From Erpobdella octoculata (Eukaryota; Annelida; Clitellata; Hirudinida; Erpobdellidae): a stretch of 64,000 nucleotides of DNA. Below are positions 49,416 through 62,728 of this stretch, one piece after another. The translations under genes were made by a program, and so were the position numbers. The stretch covers positions 1,872,756 to 1,936,755 of the forward strand of contig OZ022247.1 in the NCBI GenBank assembly GCA_963978895.1. Direction: 5' to 3'. How positions within the stretch are numbered: the first letter of the stretch is position 1; each line of letters starts with the position of its first letter. The notes below the pieces were generated by a model. It made no database searches, was not told the origin of the DNA, and saw nothing but the letters and a program-made list of their open reading frames with translations.

Positions 49416-52287
49416 GTTATTGTTATTATTATTATTAAACAAGATAACGCAAGATATGTCAGTCAATCTACATTCCGTAATAATGACGAAATTGCAGTTG
49501 CGAATTCGTAGCCGAACGCTCTTGAAAGCTTCTTAAAAAAAAGTGCTATATAAATTAATGAATTGAAATAAAATGAAACAGTCTTCCAATTTTATCATCG
49601 TCTTACTATCGAATTCAATCATTCATCGTCGGTAACAAATTCATCAAAACTTTTTTATTCACAAAAAAAATCACAAAATTTAGAACAAAATCCCCCTGGT
49701 GTCTCCAAAACAAAACAACGTAACGCGGAGAAATAAATACCAGGAAACAAACAGGTTTAAAAGGTGAACCGGTGACAGCACTGTGACTGATGGACAAGAA
49801 TCATGTTGACATTTTACATTCATAAAATTTTAGTCCCTTTGTTGTTGTATGTTTTCGATTATTCGAGAGAGAAAAACACCTGAACAAACATCGGTATCGG
49901 CTAAAGATGACGGCTCAGAAAGATGACTAGCGATGAACAAATGTAGCTAACTAAAAAAAAAGTGATGACAACATCAATTTGGAATGGCTGGTTAAAGGAA
50001 GGGGGGGTTGGTGTGGGGATGAACCTGCACACCTGAAGATGAGATTCTCCTTGATTTAATTTTTTATAACCCTTATTTTGTTACACACAAAAAAGATGAT
50101 AAATATAAAGGGAAAATCATGAATCTGAGATGTAAACAAAGAATGGAACAGGTTATTTTTTCAGAAATTATCTTGAAGGAGGACCGGGCAGCGGCAGGAC
50201 CACGTTCGGTGGAGGCGGCGGCATAGACCATCCATTTTTTATCCCCCCCGCTCCCTCGGACGAACCGATTGCAACTTCCGATCGGAACTGATGATGCGAG
50301 AAAAGGAGGAGTGTGCAAGTGAACGTCTGGATGTGTGTGCGTGCGTTATATAAACAGAAACAGAACAAATGTCACTTGTTACTATGGTAACTGCCTTTGA
50401 TACAATAACTAATATTATAGAGTATAGATATATATAGTATATAATATGTTTATATATATATATGTATATTGTAAATGTGTGCGTGAGTGTAAGTAATATG
50501 GTCTACAATACATATGGGTACATTCCTAATGTCATATTTTATGTTAACAATCTCTCTAATGTTTTTTTGTACACATACAACTCAGTAAAGAATGAAAACA
50601 TGGCATCCATTAGAATACGCAACCGTGTCAACATACAAGAAAAATACATACGATAGTATTAACTCACCTGACAACCTTGACCTTTGTTCTAACTTATTCA
50701 TCATCATCATCATCATCATGCAGGGTGTTAGCAAACAATAAAAGTTCAATTCGACAACAAGTGATATTAAATCAATTAAGTGATATTTAATCAATCGATC
50801 GATTAAATGAGTAATTTCATATAAATAAAAAAAAAACAATAAAAACATCTAACAAAAGAAGGAGCGATCACAGATGAACTCAAATGAACTCAAAATGAAC
50901 ATGCGAGTGAACGTCGCTGAACGGACGAGCTGGCGGAGAGTGAACGAGTCGTAGACGTGAGTGAACGGTGAACATACAGGTGGTGTGAACGGTGAATGTA
51001 CATGTAAGTGAACGGTGAATGTACATGTAAGTGAACGGTGAATGTACAGGTGGGTGAACGAGCAAGTCAATCAGAAACGAGGTTTGAAGCAACCGATTGC
51101 GTGAACGGACCGACTGACCGGCGAACGAACGAGAGGTTAACGATGCATAGATGTGGATGCAAAAGATGGAAAACACACACAGAGAGAGCTCACACACACA
51201 CCGAAAAGTCACGTATTGCCGATATCGCCGTTATTACAGAGAAGAATCACCAACCTCACATCATCATCATCATCATCATTAATATTGCAATCATAATCAT
51301 ATTAACTGTTGTGTAATTATTATCATCACCGCTGCGTTCATCATCATCATCACCGTCGTTATCGACCGCTCGGACAGATGAAGCGATGAAGAAAGAAAAA
51401 AAACTGAAAAGAATATCAAGAACAACGACAACGAAGACAAGTACGCACCTACGTATATATTTACAAACAAAAGTCGTAGCCGAGATCGTTGCTACGTAAT
51501 AATTAGATGCGAGAAAAGAGAGAGAGAGAGAGACAAAAGGAGAGAGCTGCTGATTAAATGACCATGTTTGCAGAATAAATAAGTCTTACAGGAATCCATC
51601 ATGTATGTCTAACAGCCAAGTTAAGAGATGCTGATAATAAATAACAAGCTACACGTTTGTTAGTCAACGATCTATTAACAAAATGACTAAGGTAGAGACT
51701 TAAATAGGAATGACTGCTGTTGTAATGGTAACTTATCATTAATATTATCATTACATGGTAATACAATTAATAATAATAATAATAATAATTATATTATTAT
51801 TATTATTATTATTATTATTACATGGAAATAAACACCAAAGGCCATAATCCAATAAAAATGTACAAGGAATGTTTGAATGGAGATCTTTGATTGGTTGATG
51901 ATTATGAAATGACCAACAAAAAACAAAAAAAAGAAGAAGAATCAAAACACGTAAAATGAACTCATTAGCATAACGGAATGACGACGAGAAATGAATCCGG
52001 GGAATGACGAGGACGTTGCGAATGACACGTGTCAAACTAGACGTGTCGCATTGCGTGTCATACGCACGCCTGCACGATGCAAGAAGGGTTGGTCAGTCTT
52101 GTTAAAGAGTGTGCGTGTTTTTTGTTTACATCGTAATCCAATAAAAAGTTAATAAGATGGATATGATGATTATTGGTTGGTTGGTTGCTATAGGAACCTT
52201 AATTAATATTCGTAAACAACTCATGAATAATTGAAAATATCAGAGTTCATGCATAATAATACTATGTACTCATGCGACCTCAACAGA

Positions 52288-52318
<31 letters not shown>

Positions 52319-52719
52319 ATCAGAGGAAAAGGATACAAGCTATTAAGACAACTGTAATAATATTCAAAAATACAATTATTAATAATTAATTCACAGCGAA
52401 TTTAAATGGCAGCATTATCGATCAAAACATTGGCCGTCGAACGAGCTAATTTAATATTCAATTGCAATTAATTAATTATTGAGACTTATAAATATTTACG
52501 AGACTTAATCGATTAATACAAATACACAAGGGTTTGTAAATTATTCAAAAAAGAAACAAGACGATTGGTGTCCACTTGTTGTCCGCCAGGCACTCTCGAT
52601 AGATATGCTTTTATCATGCGCGATTGTCCGTGTGTGTGTGTCCGTGTTTGTGTGTGCGTGCTTGAAAGTGAGAAAAAAACTCGGGTGACGGTGACGGGTT
52701 GGGGCAGCACGATTGTCGC
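48743..52719. other. intergenic between convergent UBE2G2 and DLK
   Basis: The UBE2G2 3' UTR is followed by AT-rich sequence. There is an ATT array at 49349-49436, a TA tract at 50420-50465, and a 25-bp GTGAACGGTGAATGTACATG minisatellite at about 50965-51060. CAT runs occur near 50700 and 51260, an AAT/ATT array at 51768-51820, and a TA tract at 52291-52318. No gene is supported. Confidence 0.6.
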
Positions 52720-53242
52720 TCAGAGCTCTTCAAGACTACTGGAGGAATTGGAATGGATTACCTGAAACGAAAAAGCATCGATGCAACTAACGATTTAAAT
52801 CTTGGTAATTTTCAAGATTTAATGACCTCAAAACACAAATACATATAAAAAAAAACACAAAAATTAAGAAAAAAAATCCTAAATAATCCAGCTCTGAGTC
52901 GATGAACTTCAGTTTATAGTACTTTTGATATGCCCCCTTAGTACTTTTGATATGCCCCCTTCCTCTTTTTATTCGAAACTCTTCTTCATTGCATCATTAC
53001 TAACTCATACCTGTCACACTCACCCATACCCCTGTCCCACTCACCCCTGCCACTCTCATCCCTGTCACACTCATACCTGCCCTACTCACCCCTGCTAGAC
53101 GATCAGACGACCTTTTGACCTGGAGTTTCATCCTCTTCACGATGGACTCTTTATCTGACAGTCCATCAGATATGCATCTGCAATGACATTGGGTTATGAG
53201 CAACACATCCCTAGATGAGCAACACATCCATAGATTTAATCT

Positions 53243-53275
<33 letters not shown>

Positions 53276-56200
53276 TACACATACACACATACATACACAC
53301 ACACACACACACATATCTATATATATAAAAATGAATGTTTGTATCTATATATGTTAATGGCGTTTATGCATTGCTACACCATTCATCCGATCGTAATGAA
53401 ATTTTCACACAACCTTGAGAGTCAATGGGAGTCAAAAATAAAAAAAAATTTTTTGAAATCCGTCACAAAATAAGCGGAGCGGAGCGGGTGAGCGAGCGGG
53501 AACTATATATATATGTATGTGCGTATGTATGTGTGTATGTATGTATGTGTATGTGCATGTATGTGTGTCTGTGTGTGTGTTTATGTATGTACTAGCGGAG
53601 ATACCCGGCGTTGCCCAGGTTTTTTAGAGGTTTTTCTAATGTTTGACTCTTTCTCTCCCATTTCCTTTCCCACCTGCTTTCCCACTCCTGTTCGCTTTCC
53701 CGTTTTCGGTCGTTTTCCCGTTCCCGGTCGCTGTCCCGCTCCCGGTCGTTTTCCCGTTCCCGGTCGCTGTCCCGTTCCCGCTCACGTTTGCTCTCCCATT
53801 CCCGCTCACGCTTGCTTTTCCGTTCCCGCTCGCTGTCCGTTCCGGGTCGCTTTCCCGTTTCTATAATAGACAAACTAACCCACAAACATTCATATATATA
53901 TATAGTCTTAGCAAATCTATTTTACGTTTTATAGGCTAACAGAAGTTATGAAAGAATGTAAAAGAGAAAATGAGCGTGAACGGGAACGGGAGAGCAACCG
54001 TGACCGGGAATGGGAGAGCAAGCATGACCGGGAACGGGAGAGCAAGCGTGAGCGGGAACGGGAAAGCGACCGGGAACGGGAAATCGACCGGGAACGGGAA
54101 AGCGACCGGGAACGGGAAAGCGACCGAGAACGGTAAAGCGACCGGGAACGGGAAAGCGACCGGGAACGGGAAATCGACCGGGAACGGGAAAGCGACCGGG
54201 AAAGGGAAAGCGACCGGGAACGCGGAAAGCGACTGGAATCGGGAGAGCAAGCTTGGAAGGAAACGCGAGCAAGAGAGAAAATCGATAACAAAACTTCTGA
54301 GCGGGAAAGCGACCGGGAGCTGGAAAACGACCGAGAGCGGAAAAGCGACCGGGAACGCTACGAAAACGGGAAAGTGGAGAAGGGAACGGGAGCGAGAGAG
54401 ACAAACATTAGAAAAACCTCTAAAAACCCCGGGCAACGCCGGGTAACCCCGCTAGTATATATATATATATCGTATATACTCGAGAAATTTATACCCTATT
54501 TTAGGATGCCAGAAAACGACTTCGACTTATACACGAGACACTGAATATACCGAAGATTTTTGGAGCTGGCCATTTAAATGAAAGGCCTTAAAAATTAAAC
54601 TCTATGTTTAGTTAGCGATATAATTTCACCTCGAAGTTAATCAAACAAGTGATTATAATTTTAAAAAAATAGTAAAAAAATTTTTTTTAATTATTATAAT
54701 TAATTAAAACCTGGACAGTTCCTGTTGCAAGTTTTCCGTGCTTCCGGACGAAACGTGCCTCGTGTGCTTGACGGACGACGTGTCTTCATCCTCGTCCCAG
54801 TCGGAGCTCGTGCAGAATGACGCCCTCCTGTAGGTCAAAAGTAGGTTAAAAAAAAAAGTGGTCGACCAATCAAAGAGAGCCCTCCTGTAGGTCAAAAGTG
54901 GGTTAAAAAAAAGTGGTCGACCAATCGAAGCGAGCTGCATTTTAAATTGCTCTTTCTGCTCAGCCGATGACGACGACGATGATGATGAAACCATGTATGG
55001 TTTTAAAAAAAAAGGTTAATAATATTTTTGCAACTTATAGCGTGGTATAACGACAGACGACTTTTAAACAACAAAGCATAGAATAGGGGTCTGGAAAGGT
55101 TGCTATGATTGTTATGTGATGTAGCCTTGCACGTGAGGAAGCACGTGTGAAAAATGATGCAGAAATCTTTTTATGCCGCATTAATCTCGTGTGTTCCGAA
55201 AAAACTTATAGACCACGGTTTGGTTGTTGGGAAATAATCGTTGAAAAGAAACGATGCATACAGAATTGAAAATCATGCAAACATTTTTATTGGGCTTAGT
55301 TGACTAACTAAAAAATATTAAATTTATCAAACTTTCTGAAGTCTTTTAATAGTAAAATCTAATCTGGAAAATGTTGTTATTAGAAGAGAATTACCTTAAA
55401 AGATGGTAAACGTTGTTATTAGAATAAAATAACCTCAAAAGATGGTCACTCTCTTCGGAGCATTCTTTGTCTTCATTTTCAGGCTAAAATAAAACCAAAA
55501 CTAAACTACATAACATAAAAACAATCGCTATAATTAAGAAATATTAAAACTATCGCATTCTGTATTCTTTATTTCAACTTTGGTTCAATCTCCCACTTTC
55601 TCTCTTTATTCGAAGAGAATACGAAAATAAAGCACTTCATTCATCGACAGTCAAAGAATTTTTAAAAAAATATAAACAACACATTGAAATTGAAAATTTT
55701 TCCACCGACCCGTTCGCTCTCTCCAGGCTCCCCCTTGCTTTCCGTTCTTCTCCTCTTCATCCTTTCTCCTCCTTTCGGAGCAGCAGAAGACGAGGACGAC
55801 GTGGCATAATCATCCGCACAGCCGTCACCACCGCCATCGGCGTCCTTATCATCTTCCGAATCGCTGTCTTCTGCTTTCAATCGTGAGCTGGAGGACACGG
55901 GAGAGAAGCTGGAATTTTTAGACAGACGCTGGCCGATACTGAATTTGGAGCAAGAGCTTCTGAGGATGGGGGCAGTAATTAAAGAGGGGAGTTGAACCGA
56001 TGATCCTTTCGGCGACAGCTCCACGCTTCCCACGCTGCTTTCCACTTCGACGCGGACATTCTGCATGGCGACGGACGGGGAAGAGAAAAGCTCGAAAGAG
56101 TTGGTGCAACTCGAGATCTTTTTCGAGGGTTTGGAAAACCTCCCCGGAGAGTGTAAATTCAAGTTATGTTCACTGCTGTTTCTTCTCTTTTCCCCGAAGC

Positions 56201-58484
56201 GACCTTTGTCGGGCCCGTCGGCGTCGCGGAGATCCGTCGCCACTACCGAAGGGTCGGTACCCATATCCGTACCCTCGTAGTCGACTGTAGTTCTCCTGTC
56301 AAGAATAGACCTGAGAGAAAACGATTTTACAAGGGGATGTCTTACTCTTTTTTCACAGGGGTGCTGGAGCGTTGGAGAACTCCCTAGAGATTGAGAGCCC
56401 CTGAAGGGGTACGGAGTCTGAGTAGAACCTTCCTTTTTGACGGGAACAGTACCGGCGAATCTGTCCCTCTTTTCGGCGATCGAGATTTTCGTTTTCGAGG
56501 AAACATGGTGGTCATCTCTGAGGGGGTCCTCGTGCTCGTGGTAGCGACGATTCCGAGATCGCTGCCGGGCCTTGATCGGGTCAGGGAAAGTTTTGAATAC
56601 CTGTATTTTACCTGAGGCAGGTGACGATGAGGTGACGCAGGTAGGCTTCATCCCGCTGCAGAGAGCAGAGGAATTAGCACTGAGTAAGTTTACTGTCGAG
56701 GGAGTGATTGATGAAGGGGGCACGACATCGATGATCGAGAAGCACTGAGGGGTGCTTAAAACAACAAACAAACAAACAAAAAATTATTCTCAAAGATGAC
56801 AAATGTGTTAAATTTAAACAAATAATTTTTTTTTAACTCCTTTCTCGAACCAGAATATGTTCTAAACTTATTATAAGCAAGTATCAAACAAATTTCTTTA
56901 ACTAATCAATATAATTATATAAAATATTGTTTATTACCGATTATATAAAATATTTTTATTACCAATTATATAAAATATTTTTTATTACCAATTATATACA
57001 ATATTTTTTATTACCAATTATATAAACATTTTTTATTAACAATTATACAAATTATTTTTGATTAACGATTAAACCGAATATTGGTCATCATCATCATCAT
57101 CGTGACCACGAACTTTGAAGACGCGGACTCCTGCTTGTGCTGCTGGAGGAGGACGTGCCGAGGGAATTTCTTCGACGGAGACGACGACGACCCCTGTCCG
57201 AACTTTGCGAGCCTTTTCGGGGAGTTGTGACCGGTTGTCGTGGCCGCCGCGGCGGCGAACTGGTGGTGGGCTTCGGCACGGGGGCTGTTGTGGTAGCGGT
57301 GAGGCGAGTTTGCCGTGCTGCCGCTGCCCGTCGAGAGGCGCTGCTTGAGTCGCTTCTCGAACTGCTTGACTGCCAGCTCCCTTCTGCGTAATTGATTAAA
57401 TTCAATTAAATTAAAACCCGGTAATTTAATTTAATTTTTGAAAAAAAACAAACAAATTTACACACGAGAATAATTAATTAATATATTATAAACTGAAATC
57501 AGAATAATCGATTGCAATCGTTATAATCGTTAATATTTCTGATATCATCATCATTGTCATCTTCAGTTATTCAAATGTTATAATAATCTTTTTCTTTACT
57601 TTTTCAATAAAATCAATTACAGATATTTTCATCAATGACATATATCCAATCATAACACACCTGATGCATCGAAAATAATTCACACTGATATGAGTACATA
57701 CACATGGAAAGACACACACACGTGTACGTATGGACACACACATGTGTACGTATGGGCATACACGTGTGTACGTATGGGCATACACATGTGTACGTATGGG
57801 CATACACATGTGTATGTATGGGCATACACATGTGTACGTATGGGCATACACACGTGTACATATGGACACACACATGTGTACGCATGGGCATACACAAATG
57901 CTTATCCCATTGGTCTAATTTCAACTGTCAGGAACCAATGCTAGAAAATCAAAACGGACACACCACGAACTTTGCATAACACAATCTGACCTAGATTATA
58001 ATATCTTCCAATTCTATAATGTTTGACAATGTTTAACAGGGCGTTAGTTAGTCGTTAGACTTCTAGGCCACACATCACTTATCTAAATTTTTCTCACTTG
58101 GCCCGCAATATAGTGCACTAATAAACGCTTGTACTTAAACGGCCATTTCAAGTTTGAAATTAAAATCCACGCCTGGATTATGTAAAGGTAAATGCCGTAG
58201 TAAAATCGACTGACACTGCGGCGTTGCCTAACCGACTCCAGACATTCAACCGCCTTGAATTTATATCAAAATTTCTCTTGTCTAAATAACTTGAACCTAT
58301 GCCCTCTACTAGTGCTGAGACTCGGGTTCAATAACCTTTCAGAAATGTCTCTGGTGTTCGCTCCTTTGTTCCAGTTATTATCTTATAAGCTTCAATCAAA
58401 TCACGTCTACATAATCTTTCCTCCAAGAATGTTGGTCCGCATTTTTCTTGAACCTTGAAAGTTGAAACGTTATTTAAATGGGTA

Positions 58485-58533
<49 letters not shown>

Positions 58534-59398
58534 TCATTACATCATATAAATTATAACTATTATTGAATGTTTATGATTTTTATGGATGACTTTAAAATAA
58601 ATATTTTGCTAATCGGCCTTTTTCAGAAAACCTGTTCGCATCTGTATCCGTAATCATTCTCCAATTCTGCTTCAGTATTACGTCTAACCAAGACTTTGTA
58701 AAGCTCTTGATCAATTGAATTGCAAAATTAATTTTTGCGACCTATCTCAGCATAGAAATATTTTTATTTCTGGAGTACAAGCCCTGGGTTTCTCAGCCCC
58801 CACTGTTACACCACTGACTACCGTATTTTTACGCGTAAACACGCTCCCGTAAAAACCGGGGAGGATCTAAAAAAGACGCGGCTTTATAAATGAACAATAT
58901 CGAATCGGTAAAATGTATTTGATATATATATAATTGAAAATAAATTTTACATGTTTACATTTCCTGATTTTTATGGAGCCACGTCTTTTCCATGATTTTT
59001 CCAGGGACGTCATAGTACAAGTTATACGCATAAAAATACGGTAACACCTATCTTCACGCAAGCGTGTACTGTGCTAACGTACTTACTTGTGTGAAGATAC
59101 TCAACAGGCGTACAAGTAAAAAAAAAAGTTTGTGTTTGTTGTGCAAACCAAAAATTGGAGTCACTAATAATAATAATAATAATTAATAATTATAATAATA
59201 ACAATAATTAATAATTATGATAATAATAATAACAATTAATAATTATAATAATAATAATAATAGTTAATAATTATAATAATAAAATAAGTTAGCGGGTTGA
59301 TAATTAAAAACATTTTCAGATATAATAAGAAGTAAACTGAACCAAAAAATAAAATCTAACAAAAAAAACAACAATAAAAACATCGAACAAACAACAGC

Positions 59399-59437
<39 letters not shown>

Positions 59438-60552
59438 TAATATCTCACTTGGCCAATTCTTTTTCTCTTTTTTCAAGTTGTAACATACAAGCGGTCAGTT
59501 CCATGTACATGTTGTTCGCTCTGTCCAACTTCTGCTCGTACAACTCCCTGACGTCCTGGGCGTGCCTGAATGAACCGTCGGTAACCACGGTGAATGAATT
59601 GGTTGGGGGTGGCGTGGCAATCACCGGGGCGGATAAATTAGACGAAACGCGGCAAACCGGGAGTCGGAATACGTTTTCTTAGGAGATTAGCGGGGGGGAA
59701 ATAATGCTTCGGTTCAATTAACGACTTCAATTTGGGAGAAAGGTCGCAGGATAAGAATGTCACATGTTAAATATAGGTCAATATGGTTAACCAGCAAGCC
59801 CTGTATTAAATAGGCCACAATTTAAGCATAACAAGTACCAAATAGGTCATGAGGTTGAACCTAATAAGTATCAATTAGGTCAAGATGCTAAAAATAAAAA
59901 TAAGTCACGAGTTTGAATAGAAATAGCTCATAGGTCAAGCATGCAATGTATCAAAGATAACACTGGTTAAATAAGTCATTTATTAAATAGATTAAAGGTC
60001 ATTTATTAAATAGATCAAAGGCCAAATAGGTCAAGTGATAAATGGGTCACCTCAGTTCCTCTCTCCTCCTCCTGATGAGCTCTTCCTCGATGAGTGGGTA
60101 GGTGGATGTTTCACTTCGTATCTTCTGCAGTTCTTCTTTGATCTCGAACCTCCAGTTTTCCTTGAAACGAGAGTGGAAGAAAGAAAAAATTGGAACGGTT
60201 AAGAGATGAATAAAAATATGGAAGAGATGGCATTAATTACTGAATGGACGGAGCAACATTCAGGTCAACAACAACAAGACAAAGTCAACAATGATGACAC
60301 AAATTTTTAATGTTTGTATTCGTTCTTGATTCGTTCGTTCGTTCGTTCGTGTAAAAATATCTCGTGGAAAGTTCCATTGGAAACAGAGTCGGAGAAGCCA
60401 AGAAATAATTATTATTAAAACAACAAATTTCCAAAAAGGAAATGAAATAATAAATAAGAATATAGAACGATGAGATGTCCTAGGATGATAATTTGAGAAA
60501 GTACAAACAAGCTGTAATTTTAATGTATAAATCATTTAATCTGTTTGAGATG

Positions 60553-60596
<44 letters not shown>

Positions 60597-61140
60597 GTAA
60601 ATAATTTTCAATTTGAAATAAAAAAAAATTAATTAAAACAACATTAAAGCAGACTTGAAGTTTGTAGAAATCTTGTTCGTCCTGGTTGAGCCAATCAGGT
60701 GATGCTATCTCCAGATGCATCTGGATTGCTCGGAAAGAGGGTCTGTTCCTCGGCTTGGGACTCCTACGAAATCAGAAGGAAAAAAAACTATCCTCTCCCC
60801 ATATAAGTGTTCAACTCCACGTATGTCTATAAATCTGACTTTGTTTTTTTTTTTTCGGATTTCCACCACGGTTACAGGGGTTTTAGTTGAGTGTTTGCCG
60901 CGGTCGACGACCGATCAAATACGTCCAGAGGTTTTGAGATGGTTGTGTCTTATCGATGTAGTGTAACAGGAAAACCATAACAATAAAATGATGATGATGA
61001 TGATGACAACAACGATGACAATGATAATGGTGATGATGATGATGATGACAACGACGATGATGATAGAGGAAAACCCGTTTCTTTCCGCTGACATTAGAGA
61101 GAAACTCCCATAACAATAAAATAAATAACAATGAACAATT

Positions 61141-61174
<34 letters not shown>

Positions 61175-62684
61175 CAAGGACGATGATGATGATAGAGACG
61201 AGATGGACATTCTGCTGCGCACTTTGATTGGACGATACTCCGCCTACGTGAAGCAAATGTTATTAATTTCGGTTCAAAGTGATCGCCACGAACATCCTCC
61301 ACCACCGGGGGTTTTTACAGTTTTTATTCGCATATAATTTATTTGTAAGCATGTGGAAAATGTTTCCAACATATTTTTTCAACATTGCACGTAATTTATA
61401 TTCAGTTCAGCATTCGGATAGCCGGTTTCCGTGTTTCTAGGGACACAGACTCACACACACATACACACACGCACACACACACACTAACAAATTACATGTT
61501 CTGTTGTATTGTTGCACGGAAATGCCATCTTGATTGTCTAGAAATGATTTTATATGCTAGGACTGGCACTCAACAACGAAACAACCAATATGCATAATAG
61601 AGCCCGTACAAATCTATTTACAAACAGTATGCATAATCAATCCCATGCAGAGATTTATACAAAAAACTTGCATAAAACCAGCTTATGCAGATATTTAAAT
61701 AAAAACAGCATGCAGCAATAAGCATATGCAAAGCATTATAAACAAGCTTATGCAGAAGGTCTTTATAAAAACAGTTTTGCATCAGCATAGAAACATTTTG
61801 CATGAACAGATGCATACCTAGAAACAGATGCATGAAGTGTACGTGTGCGTTACCTACGCATGTGAACATTTCTCGTGTTGTTGTTTTCACTGTTTTCATG
61901 CGAACCAAACATGCCCGCTCCTTGACACCATCGGGTGACAGAGAGGGGCGAAGAAAGAAAACGTCCAATCAAAATAATTCACCAACACAACATCTTTATG
62001 CAATGTGTGCATATCGTGCATGTGTGTGTGTGTGTTTGATCCTCTATGCACGTGTGACGATGTAATTATAACGAGTTTCCCTCAAGGGTTGCATTAAAAA
62101 AGCAGAAATCTTATTCTTAACGGCTCTTTTTTCTTTTCGTTAAAATTTTAATTAAAATTAAATTTCGAAAATTATTTTCTATCATTCCCAATATTTAAAC
62201 ATTTTTACTATTCATCATAATAACAGTGATGATGGTGATGGTGGTGATGATGATGACGATGATGGTGATGATGACGATGATGGTGACGATGATGATGTAG
62301 ATGATGATGATGATGATGATGCCGATGACGATGCCAGTGATGGGGAAAAAACGAAAGAGAAGATGTCACAACTGGCAGCGACCGTCATTACATCAAAAGA
62401 CACGACACACGCCAACATTAGCAAACAGCGCTAAACATCCTTTCAATGATGATAACGAAAAAGTTCTGGAGGAAACTCATCAAGCCTGTTCAGAAGTTGT
62501 GATGATGATGACGATGATGTTGAAAATGTTGACAATGGTGATCATGATGATGGTGATGTTTACAGTAACGTTGATGGTGATGTTTACAGTAACATCGATG
62601 GTGATATTTACAGTAACGATGATGGTGACTGCAATTTTTAAATACTTAGAAAAGTAACTCAGTTTCATTAACAATAATAATATA

Positions 62685-62728
<44 letters not shown>

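Noticed and set aside
53643..54446. Frames resembling SR/RE-rich splicing proteins ([16 protein letters not shown])
   Set aside because: They come from an 18-bp minisatellite inside Helitron-like elements; frames are open on both strands because the unit is a multiple of three.
57567..57979. Cys/His-patterned frames suggesting a zinc-finger or disulfide-rich peptide
   Set aside because: Periodicity is exactly that of the 22-bp minisatellite, and similar frames appear on both strands.
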